This document shows positions 10,601 to 17,102 of a DNA stretch of 64,000 nucleotides, one piece after another. Source of the stretch: Janthinobacterium rivuli (lineage in GTDB: Bacteria > Pseudomonadota > Gammaproteobacteria > Burkholderiales > Burkholderiaceae_D). The stretch spans positions 5,084,001 through 5,148,000 of the forward strand of contig NZ_CP121464.1 in NCBI RefSeq assembly GCF_029690045.1. The letters run 5' to 3'. The position numbers and the translations under genes were made by a program. The notes beneath the pieces are model-generated. The model was not told the origin of the DNA and searched no databases. It was given only the letters and a program-made list of their open reading frames with translations. How positions within the stretch are numbered: position 1 is the stretch's first letter; the number at the start of each line of letters is the position of its first letter.

Positions 10601-10846
10601 GACATGAGCTTCGTGCAGGACATCCACGGTTCGCCGCAGAATCTGGCGGTAACGAAAACCATCATCGGCCTTGGCCATACCTTGGGCTTGACGGTCACCG
10701 CCGAGGGCGTGGAAAGCGCGGCCGATGCCGACGTGCTGCGCCACGCCGGCTGCGATGAATTGCAGGGCTTTTACTTTGCCCGCCCCATGCCGCAAGCGCA
10801 CTTCATGGCCTGGCTGGCGCACAGCGCCGCGCCCTGCGCCGCCTGA
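7679..10846 (+). CDS. Membrane-bound GGDEF-EAL protein with HAMP and PAS domains
   Basis: Predicted c-di-GMP turnover enzyme of 1055 residues. An N-terminal membrane helix (about 18-36) and a second one (about 297-321) bracket a periplasmic sensing region of about 260 residues. Then follow HAMP (about 322-375), PAS-like segments (about 390-620), GGDEF (about 625-785) and EAL (about 800-1045). The diguanylate cyclase motif is intact (RLGGDEF, 702-706), with an RxxD inhibitory site (REGD) five residues upstream. The EAL half has ESL in place of EAL, a conservative change, and keeps DDFGTGYSSL, ELTES and AEGVE, so both activities are plausible. The start at 7679 follows AAGGTGGGG. The signal sensed is not evident. 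Confidence 0.92.
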   Translation: MLGRISRMIGKLTVGRKLALIYLLDLSAVIFISGILINEKYLAIDFSRKEMAGNDYIAAIRDALLPLARGTAQAGAQAAAVEQAESRFGAGMRSAELNAQFAALLRQAGSTTAPADDGIAPSPAFVAGRALLTRVGNQSNLILDPDLDSYYTMSLVTLRFPELLEVINSTRALALQLATAEGAQRQRLQTQFLILEGRMDATMGGIGSDYTEAFAASTPLLRQHLEASRAALQQAVARFRASTQALAGAQVPPAGTQALRRHDDVALAALRLAWRDTANELQRLIQRRVDGFFTRMWLHLGTAVLLLVMILGLVFFVARQIALPIRRLARVAQDVRETGDHSLRAVWDSEDETGRLVRAFNTMLQQLDFQRMAQQELVARASAADAQRQLVDAIPIPLMVTSIPHHQVLHANQAAHAWQGGLELDPWMGGMSPQARSRFFQRLSDLGAVDEFEVCWSGGGTPTWALISARLIDYQGQRAVLSTFTPINKMKLMESRLELWAKVFEASAESLIVMDAGMRIITVNQAFRRHSLYDMVELIGKRPAFLLAPDNSPEQLDSLRRTLARRGYWQGEIRVQRKSLESYPAWLVMNAVRGLDGVTTHFIASSLDISERKASERQIEHMAHHDALTGLANRHVSKLRLAAAIAQARRSGEKVGVLFVDLDRFKHVNDALGHHVGDALLQSVSKRLLQLVREGDTVSRLGGDEFVVILNGVGDAAAIAALLDTRLIPAMREPHQVEGNALYVSCSVGVAVYPDHGGDMDTLMRHADAAMYQAKSGGRDHARMFTPQMQEQQLQQLHLESDLRHAIERQELVLYYQPRIDAKSSRVNGVESLIRWQHPQHGLIAPDSFIPAAEESGLIVSIGAWVIREACRQQLAWREAGAGDIAVSINLSAIQLKNGGLVATLREVLREFPVTPGQIEFELTESILMDNVDDTIATLHAIKALGFALSIDDFGTGYSSLNYLCRFPLDKLKIDMSFVQDIHGSPQNLAVTKTIIGLGHTLGLTVTAEGVESAADADVLRHAGCDELQGFYFARPMPQAHFMAWLAHSAAPCAA

Positions 10847-11073
10847 CACTGCCTGTGGAGCGTCCGCAACGCGCACGCGCCAGGTTCGGCAATGCGCGGC
10901 GCGCCGCCAGGGCGCATGAATGCAGCAGGGATACCGGAAATGGTATTGACATCGAAAAAGAAGTCATTTGTGGGGCAAAGTCATTCCCACCTACCATGTT
11001 TCTGAGCAAGTTCCAGCTCTGGCGGCGACTGCCGCAGCGTTCTCAACATAACTAAAATACAGGTGGAGACAAG

Positions 11074-13740
11074 ATGAAGCAATTGATGGCAACGGGCACC
11101 CGCACGTCCGCACAAAACACACGCTTGGCCTTGAAGGCGACGGTGGCCGCGCTGGCCGGCGCAGGCCTGCTGAGCAGCGCTTCCGTCTGGGCGCAACAGG
11201 CGCCCGCCGTGGACACACCGGTGGAAGAAACGGCACCGGCAGCAGCACCGGCGGCAGCCGACAATGGCGGCATCGCCGTCGTCGCCGTCACGGGCGTGCG
11301 CAGAGCGGCACAGAGCGCGCAGACGATCAAGAAAAACAACGACCAGGTGGTCGACTCCATCGTCGCCGATGAAATCGGCAAATTCCCCGACAAGAACGTG
11401 GCCGAAATCCTCGGCCGCGTGACGGGCGTGCAGATCCGCCGCGAGGGCGGCGAGGCTGGCACCGTCATCATCCGCGGCTTGCCCGGCGTGGTGACCCTGC
11501 TCAATGGCCGGGAAATGTTCACCTCCGTGGGCCGCAGCCTGTATCTGGCCGACATTCCGACAGCCATGCTGCAGCGCGTGGACGTGTACAAATCGCAGGG
11601 CGCCGACATGGTCGAAGGCGGCACGGCCGGCGTGATCGACGTGCGCACCAACCGACCGTTCGACTTCAAGGGCTTTACGGCATCGGGCAACGTGCGCGCC
11701 GAGCACCGCGACAAGTCCGGCTCGACGGACCCGAACTTCGGCGGCATGGTCTCGAACCGCTGGAAGACCCAATACGGCGAATTCGGCGCCCTGCTCGGCC
11801 TGTCCTACCAGCGCGGCAGATACTATGACGAGACGATCTGGAACGCCGAACCCGTCAAGCGCCCCGACGCGGGCAACATCACGGGTCCCGATTCCGTCGG
11901 CATGATCCCCACCGTGGGCGACCGCAAGCGCTACGCGGCCAACGCCGCCTTCCAGTGGCGCCCGAACTCGCAGGTGGAAGTGTATGCGGAAGGCATGTCG
12001 ACCCTGATCAAGCACGCTTTCGACAGCCAGTTCTTCGTCGGTTCGCTGCCCTGGGGCCAGAACCCGGACATCACCCTGATCCCCGGCACCAACCAGGCGG
12101 CCACGGTGGGCAAGATCGACGGCCCATGGTCGCCGTTCACGCTGGGCTCGACCCAGGCGCGGCGCGACCGCTCGATCGGTTCGCAAGGCGCCATCGGCGC
12201 GCGCTGGGACATTACGCCGCAGCTGCGCGCCACGACGGAACTGGCGCGCACGGTCAGCAACTTCGAGCGCGAATTCCCCATCCTCGACTTCCTCGCCCAT
12301 CCGACCAGCGTGATCGGCAGCACGAACGTGAACGGCGGCGCGCAGATCAGCTACCCCGGCTACAACATGACGGACCCGAAGAACTACACCTTGCTCGGTT
12401 TCTACGACAATCACAACCACGACGAAGGCAGCTCGACCGACTGGCGCGGCGACGTTACCTACGACATGGACAGCACGGGCTTCTTCCGCGAATTCTCGGG
12501 CGGCGTGCGCCTGGCCAAGCGCAAGGCCGAATCGATCCGCGAAAAAAATGGCCAGGGCGGGCTGACGTCGATCATGACTGCGGACGCGATTCCCGGTCTG
12601 GCCTGCACCTCGCACGACAACACGGGCAACTTCGGCCTGCAAAGCTGGCTCACGCCATGCCGCGACTTCATGCTCAACAACACTGCCGCGCTGCGCCAGC
12701 TGTTTACGGGCAGCAGCGAACGCAGTCCCGACGATCCGATGACCCACTTCAAGGATGTGGAAAAAACCAATGCCGTCTACGGCAAGGCGCGCATCGGCTT
12801 TGACCTGGCGCAAGTGCCGGTCGATGGCACCCTGGGCGTGCGCGTGGTGCAGACCAAACAGGACTTGCAGGGCAATTCCTCGCAAAACGGCATCATCACG
12901 CCCGTGCGCGTAAAAACCTCGGATACGGACGTGCTGCCCAGCATGACCCTGAAAGCCATGCTGCGCCAGGACCTGATCGCCCGCCTGACGGCCGGCAAGG
13001 CCGTGCAGCGCCCGAACTTCGCCGATTTCAACCCCGGCGTGAGCCTGGGCCAGAGCCTGGAAATGGTGCGCCCGACGGGCGGCGGCGGCAATCCCGACCT
13101 GAAACCCGTGGAAGGCAAGAACCTTGACGTGGCGCTGGAATGGTATTTCGCGCAGACGGGCTCCGTCACGGCCACCGTGTTCCGCCACAACTTCAAGAAT
13201 TACATCCTGTCCGGATCGGCCAAGGAAACATATGGCGGCATCGAGTACGACATCACGCGTCCGCGCAACACCTCGAAGGGCCATCTGCAAGGCCTGGAAA
13301 TGGCTTATCAGCAGTTCTACGACAAGCTGCCCGGCTGGATGAGCGGCCTGGGCCTGCAAGCGAACGCCACCTACATGACGGGCGAGCTGGCAGAACTCGA
13401 TGGCGGCGTACATCCATTCACGGGCATGTCGAAATGGTCGGCCAACATCGTCGGCCTGTACGAACAGGGACCGTGGTCAGCGCGCCTGGCCTACAGCTGG
13501 CGCGACAAGTACGTCGACGACTACAACTACCGCGGCAAGGGCATCCACCTGACCGTGGCGCCCACGAAAACCCTGGACGCGTCGGTGTCGTACAAGCTCA
13601 ATCCGAACACCACGGTGACCCTGGACGCCAACAATCTGCTCGACTCGACCTACCGCGACTATCACGACACGCCGGACTATGTGCGCGATGTGCGGCGCTA
13701 TGACAAGGTTGTCGGTTTGTCCCTCCGCTGGAGTTACTAG
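11074..13740 (+). CDS. TonB-dependent receptor, Xanthomonas/Caulobacter type
   Basis: Outer-membrane active transporter of 888 residues. A long signal peptide ends near SASVWA-QQ (about residue 40). A plug domain starts near residue 95 (GKFPDKNVAEILGRVTGV, IRGL, LNGREMF) with the GTAGVIDVRTNRPFDF pattern typical of the TonB-Xanth-Caul group, followed by a beta-barrel ending in the aromatic GLSLRWSY. AGGTGGAGACAAG precedes the ATG. Relatives of this subfamily often import carbohydrates or other complex nutrients, but no degradative gene lies next to it, so the substrate cannot be named. It has its own terminator and appears monocistronic. Confidence 0.92.
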   Translation: MKQLMATGTRTSAQNTRLALKATVAALAGAGLLSSASVWAQQAPAVDTPVEETAPAAAPAAADNGGIAVVAVTGVRRAAQSAQTIKKNNDQVVDSIVADEIGKFPDKNVAEILGRVTGVQIRREGGEAGTVIIRGLPGVVTLLNGREMFTSVGRSLYLADIPTAMLQRVDVYKSQGADMVEGGTAGVIDVRTNRPFDFKGFTASGNVRAEHRDKSGSTDPNFGGMVSNRWKTQYGEFGALLGLSYQRGRYYDETIWNAEPVKRPDAGNITGPDSVGMIPTVGDRKRYAANAAFQWRPNSQVEVYAEGMSTLIKHAFDSQFFVGSLPWGQNPDITLIPGTNQAATVGKIDGPWSPFTLGSTQARRDRSIGSQGAIGARWDITPQLRATTELARTVSNFEREFPILDFLAHPTSVIGSTNVNGGAQISYPGYNMTDPKNYTLLGFYDNHNHDEGSSTDWRGDVTYDMDSTGFFREFSGGVRLAKRKAESIREKNGQGGLTSIMTADAIPGLACTSHDNTGNFGLQSWLTPCRDFMLNNTAALRQLFTGSSERSPDDPMTHFKDVEKTNAVYGKARIGFDLAQVPVDGTLGVRVVQTKQDLQGNSSQNGIITPVRVKTSDTDVLPSMTLKAMLRQDLIARLTAGKAVQRPNFADFNPGVSLGQSLEMVRPTGGGGNPDLKPVEGKNLDVALEWYFAQTGSVTATVFRHNFKNYILSGSAKETYGGIEYDITRPRNTSKGHLQGLEMAYQQFYDKLPGWMSGLGLQANATYMTGELAELDGGVHPFTGMSKWSANIVGLYEQGPWSARLAYSWRDKYVDDYNYRGKGIHLTVAPTKTLDASVSYKLNPNTTVTLDANNLLDSTYRDYHDTPDYVRDVRRYDKVVGLSLRWSY

Positions 13741-13777
13741 CCAGTCCCCCACCCTTTCTTCCTGCGAGGGTTTTCAG

Positions 13778-13807
13778 CGCCAGCCGGCAACGGTTGGCGT
13801 TTTTTTT
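13778..13807 (+). terminator. Rho-independent terminator after TonB receptor
   Basis: CGCCAGCC (13778-13785), loop GGCAAC, GGTTGGCG (13792-13799) with one G-T pair, then eight T. Confidence 0.9.
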
Positions 13808-13910
13808 GCCTTGTGGAATCTATCCGACACAGGAATTGATTTAACGCAAAGTGGTGGCGCCGGGGTGCTTTTATGCTGGCGGTCTGACCATCGAACCCGG
13901 CGGGGACAGC

Positions 13911-14195
13911 ATGCGCGATGCACGGCACGTCGACACACAGCTATTTCAACCCGACATCCCGGTGCGGCTCGACATGCGCACGGCGGCGCTGGTCGAGCAT
14001 GCGCTGGCCTTGCAGGAAATGGCCGGCACGGGCGCCGCCGCCCTGTTTTTGCATTGCCACGACGTGCCGCTGCCCACCGCCCTGCGCGTGCTGACGACGG
14101 GACCGCGCCGCCAGCCGGCCGGGCCGCACCTGTTTGCCCGCCTGCGTCCGCGCACGGCCGCCCTGGCGCAAGGCGCGCCGCTACCGGCGCGCTGA
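13911..14195 (+). CDS. Hypothetical protein, 94 residues
   Basis: Not recognised. A short cytoplasmic-looking protein starting MRDARHVDTQ, preceded by GGGGACAGC as a possible ribosome binding site. It has a Leu/Ala-rich middle (AALVEHALALQEM), a Cys-His pair (LHCHD) and a basic C-terminus. No signal peptide or membrane segment is visible. Third codon positions are strongly G/C like the neighbours, which supports coding. It lies 44 nt before the RpiR regulator gene and may share its transcript. An earlier in-frame ATG at 13851 exists but has no ribosome site. Confidence 0.6.
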   Translation: MRDARHVDTQLFQPDIPVRLDMRTAALVEHALALQEMAGTGAAALFLHCHDVPLPTALRVLTTGPRRQPAGPHLFARLRPRTAALAQGAPLPAR

Positions 14196-14239
14196 CGAAT
14201 CCTGTACCATCGCCGCAACCTATTCAATGAGGCACGGCG

Positions 14240-15127
14240 ATGCAGGCAGCGACACCCCACGATTCCTATGCGGCACTGATGGACCTGATCAAGGCGCGCC
14301 ATGCGGCACTGAGCCCGCAATTCCAGGCCGGCGCGCGCTACCTGGCCGACCACCCTGACGAAGTGGCCGTGTCGTCGATGCGCAGCATCGCCGCGCGCGC
14401 GCAAGTGCAATCGGCCGCCCTCGTGCGCCTGGCGCAGCAACTGGGCTTTGCCGGCTGGCCGGAACTCAAAGCCATCTTCGTCGAACGCCTGCGCGTCGGG
14501 CCGGCCGGGTATGCTGAAAAAGCCGGCGCGCTGGCTGGCAAGGAAGGCAATCTGGTCACCGAAGTCTTCACGGCGCAGCAGCGCAACCTGGCCGCCACGG
14601 AAAGCGCCAACCACGCCGCTCTGGATGCGGCCGCCGGCCTGCTGCAGGCGGCGCCCCGCGTGCACGTGGCCGGCTTTCGCGCCGCCCACCCGATCGCCTA
14701 CACCCTGCACTATCTGTACCGCTTGCTGCGCCCCAGCGTGCAGCTGCTGAGCGGCCAGGGCGGCACGCTGGAAATGGATTTGCGCGCCCTGCAGGCGGAC
14801 GAAGCCGTCGTCGTCATCAGTTTCGCGCCGTATTCCAGCGAAGCGCTGCTGGTGGCGCAGGCGGCGCGCCAGGCCGGCTGCCAGGTGGTCGCCATCAGCG
14901 ACAGCGCCATGTCGCCGCTGGCCCTGCAGGCTGACGCCAGCATCGTCATCGCCGTCGACAGCCCGTCGTTCTTCCCCTCCATCGTGGCCGGCGTCGCGGC
15001 CGTGGAGAGCCTGGTGGAATTGCTGGTGGCGCGCGCGGGGCCGGACGGCGTACACGCCATCGGTGCGGCGGAAAGCCAGCTGCGGACGCTGGGCGCCTAC
15101 GCAAAAACATCAAATGATGTAAATTAA
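14240..15127 (+). CDS. MurR/RpiR family transcriptional regulator
   Basis: DNA-binding regulator of 295 residues. The N-terminal HTH_6 domain (about 1-80) contains SMRSIAARAQVQSAALVRLAQQLG in helix-turn-helix register. The C-terminal SIS domain (about 125-265: VHVAGFRAAH, VVVISFAPYSSEA, GCQVVAISD) normally binds a phosphosugar or related ligand. GAGG lies before the ATG. The gene ends 82 nt before a class III aminotransferase gene, and repeated inverted motifs straddle its stop codon. The simplest reading is that it controls that aminotransferase gene and is itself controlled by amino-acid or amino-sugar status. Confidence 0.9.
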   Translation: MQAATPHDSYAALMDLIKARHAALSPQFQAGARYLADHPDEVAVSSMRSIAARAQVQSAALVRLAQQLGFAGWPELKAIFVERLRVGPAGYAEKAGALAGKEGNLVTEVFTAQQRNLAATESANHAALDAAAGLLQAAPRVHVAGFRAAHPIAYTLHYLYRLLRPSVQLLSGQGGTLEMDLRALQADEAVVVISFAPYSSEALLVAQAARQAGCQVVAISDSAMSPLALQADASIVIAVDSPSFFPSIVAGVAAVESLVELLVARAGPDGVHAIGAAESQLRTLGAYAKTSNDVN

Positions 15128-15144
15128 AACGAATATACATCAAA
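15107..15144 (+). promoter_or_regulatory. Probable RpiR operator: repeated ACATCAAA / TGATGT motifs
   Basis: ACATCAAA occurs at 15107-15114 and again at 15137-15144, exactly 30 bp apart. The first copy is part of the inverted repeat ACATCA-AA-TGATGT (15107-15120), and TGATGTA (15115-15121) pairs with TACATCA (15136-15142). The cluster overlaps the last codons of the regulator gene and lies about 65 bp before the aminotransferase start, as expected for an operator. Which protein binds it is inferred. Confidence 0.55.
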
Positions 15145-15209
15145 CGTTGCATTGCGGCGCGGCGCCTCCTATAATCGGCCATCTACCTTGCCGATAAGAA
15201 AGCGATGCC

Positions 15210-16532
15210 ATGAGCCATGTCTTCCACCGCAGCCTGACCGCCAGCTATCCTGTCGCCACGGGCGGCGATGGCCCTTACCTGATCGATGCGGATGGCAAGC
15301 GCTACCTGGACGCCTGCGGCGGCGCGGCCGTCTCCTGCCTCGGTCATTCCGATGCGGCCGTGATTGCCGCCGTACAGCGGCAGATCGCCAGCATGGCCTA
15401 CGCGCACAGCGCGTTTTTTACCAGCGAGCCGATGGAGCAACTGGCCGATTTCCTCGTCGCCCGCGCGCCTGCCGGCATCGACAGCGTGTATTTCGTCTCG
15501 GGTGGCTCGGAAGCCGTGGAAAGCGCGCTCAAGATGGCGCGCCAGTACTTCGTCGAACGGGGCCAGCCGCAGCGCCGCCACGTCATCGCGCGCCGCCAGA
15601 GCTATCACGGCAACACCCTGGGTGCGCTGGCCACGGGCGGCAATGCCTGGCGCCGGCAGCAGTTCGAGCCGCTGCTCATTGGCGTGACCCATGTCTCTCC
15701 CTGCTACGCCTGGCGCGACCAGTCAGCCTATGAAACGGACGGCGACTACGTGGCGCGCCTGGGCCAGGAGCTGGAAGACCATATCGCCGCACTGGGTGCG
15801 GACAACGTCATGGCCTTCATTGCCGAACCCGTCGTCGGCGCCACGGCCGGCGCCCTGCCCGCCGTGGCCGGCTATTTTGCGCGCATGCGCGACATCTGCC
15901 AGCGCCACGGCATCCTGCTGATCCTCGATGAAGTCATGTGCGGCATGGGGCGCACGGGCAGCCTGTTCGCCTGCGAGCAGGAAGGCGTCACGGCCGACCT
16001 GATCTGCATCGCCAAGGGCCTGGGCGCCGGCTACCAGCCCATCGGCGCCGTCATGGTATCGAAGGATATCCGCGACACCGTCCGTGCCGGCACGGGCTTC
16101 TTCCAGCACGGCCACACGTATATCGGCCACGCCACGGCCTGCGCCGCCGCTCTGGCAGTGCAGCGGCAGATCGAGGAACGCGATTTACTGGCCAACGTGC
16201 GCGCCATGGGCGGCTTGCTGCAAGAGAGGCTGCACCAGCGTTTCGACAGCCATGCGCACGTGGGCGACATCCGCGGCCGCGGCCTGTTCCTGGGCCTGGA
16301 ACTGGTACAGGACCGCGATACCAAGCAGCCGTTCGACCCGGCCCGCCGCCTGCACGCGCGCATCAAGGCGCACGCCATGCAAAACGGACTGATGTGCTAC
16401 CCCATGGGCGGCACCATCGACGGCCTGCACGGCGACCACATCCTGCTGGCGCCGCCCTACATCATAGCCGCCAACCACGTCGATGAAATCGTCGACAAGC
16501 TGGGCGCGGCCATCGACGCCTGCGTCGTCTAG
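15210..16532 (+). CDS. Class III PLP-dependent aminotransferase
   Basis: Cytoplasmic aminotransferase of 440 residues, of the omega-amino acid/'aspartate aminotransferase family' group. Visible hallmarks: SGGSEAVESALKMARQY (cofactor phosphate loop), YHGNTLGALA, LILDEVMCGMGRTG (the Asp that pairs with the pyridine nitrogen) and ICIAKGLGAGYQP with the Schiff-base lysine K269. Family members move an amino group from an amine or non-alpha amino acid to pyruvate or 2-oxoglutarate; the substrate here is not evident. It follows an RpiR regulator and a likely operator. Its TAG stop overlaps the stop of the convergent PAAR gene in the tetranucleotide CTAG. Confidence 0.9.
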   Translation: MSHVFHRSLTASYPVATGGDGPYLIDADGKRYLDACGGAAVSCLGHSDAAVIAAVQRQIASMAYAHSAFFTSEPMEQLADFLVARAPAGIDSVYFVSGGSEAVESALKMARQYFVERGQPQRRHVIARRQSYHGNTLGALATGGNAWRRQQFEPLLIGVTHVSPCYAWRDQSAYETDGDYVARLGQELEDHIAALGADNVMAFIAEPVVGATAGALPAVAGYFARMRDICQRHGILLILDEVMCGMGRTGSLFACEQEGVTADLICIAKGLGAGYQPIGAVMVSKDIRDTVRAGTGFFQHGHTYIGHATACAAALAVQRQIEERDLLANVRAMGGLLQERLHQRFDSHAHVGDIRGRGLFLGLELVQDRDTKQPFDPARRLHARIKAHAMQNGLMCYPMGGTIDGLHGDHILLAPPYIIAANHVDEIVDKLGAAIDACVV

Positions 16533-16792
16533 CCCCGCCCGCTGTTGCCCACGGTGGACATCAGGCTGGCGCCGCAGCTGGTCTTGTGACCGTCAAAGGC
16601 CACGGGCACGCCATCGATCAGCACCTGCGGATCACCCTCGGCGATCACGCAGCGCACATGGCCCTTGATCGGGCACACGCAAGGGTCGCCCTTGCGCGCC
16701 ACGGCCACGCCCAGCACCGTACTGTCCGGCGCAGCCCCCACCACCTTGCCGCCATGGCTGGTGGGGTCGTTCAAGCGGATCACGCCACGCAT
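16529..16792 (-). CDS. PAAR domain protein
   Basis: Compact 87-residue PAAR protein (MRGVIRLNDPTSHGGKV..., VARKGDPCVCPIKGH, DGHKTSCGASLM) with the His/Cys residues that in the family hold a zinc ion at the tip of the cone. PAAR proteins cap the VgrG spike of type VI secretion systems. There is no effector extension, so it is a bare tip. A strong AGGAGG lies four bases before the ATG at 16792, which fixes the start. No VgrG or effector lies beside it. The only hint of secretion-linked context is the divergent Ser/Thr kinase gene. It is an orphan PAAR serving a system elsewhere in the genome, if any. Confidence 0.88.
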   Translation of the reverse strand: MRGVIRLNDPTSHGGKVVGAAPDSTVLGVAVARKGDPCVCPIKGHVRCVIAEGDPQVLIDGVPVAFDGHKTSCGASLMSTVGNSGRG

Positions 16793-17102
16793 ACTGCCTC
16801 CTGTTCCTGTCCAGCGCCGACCGCGGCACCGGTCCATACGGTGCCGCTCCCATCGGCATTATCGGGCGCGACGACACAGTCGTCATTGCGTTCGAGCACA
16901 TTGACGGCTTGCCCGCCGCCGAAATGGCAATCGCCTGCATTGGCAACTTTTGTTCACTCCTTGTCAATATTAATTGACTTATTCGAAACAATCGTTTTAA
17001 ATCAGGAAGTTACTCAAAATCAATCATCTTGAGCATTCAAACATCGCATTACCCCTTTTCGATGCTGGACGCCCACGTTGATGCACTCTGAAGCCAAGGT
17101 AT
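16793..17102. other. 310-bp intergenic region with start-less open frame and AT-rich divergent promoter zone
   Basis: Between the PAAR and kinase genes. On the minus strand, 16780-16950 is an open frame with protein-like composition (GDCHFGGGQAVNVLERNDD...) but no ATG; its first possible start is an internal GTG. It may be a gene remnant. The part from 16950 to 17060 drops sharply in GC and contains the inverted repeat GTCAAT-ATTA-ATTGAC (16963-16978), a good operator candidate for the divergent pair. No clear -35/-10 was chosen. Confidence 0.4.

Noticed and set aside
10961-10984. Two AAGTCAT motifs upstream of the TonB receptor at 11074 as a Pho box
   Set aside because: Spacing is 17 bp, not 11, and the core is weaker; no phosphate gene is adjacent.
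10981-13413. 810-codon minus-strand open frame opposite a TonB receptor
   Set aside because: Antisense shadow with repetitive His/Val/Arg composition.
16632-16991. 119-codon minus-strand frame overlapping the PAAR gene in another frame
   Set aside because: It runs through the PAAR coding region out of frame; the PAAR frame has a strong ribosome site and family motifs.
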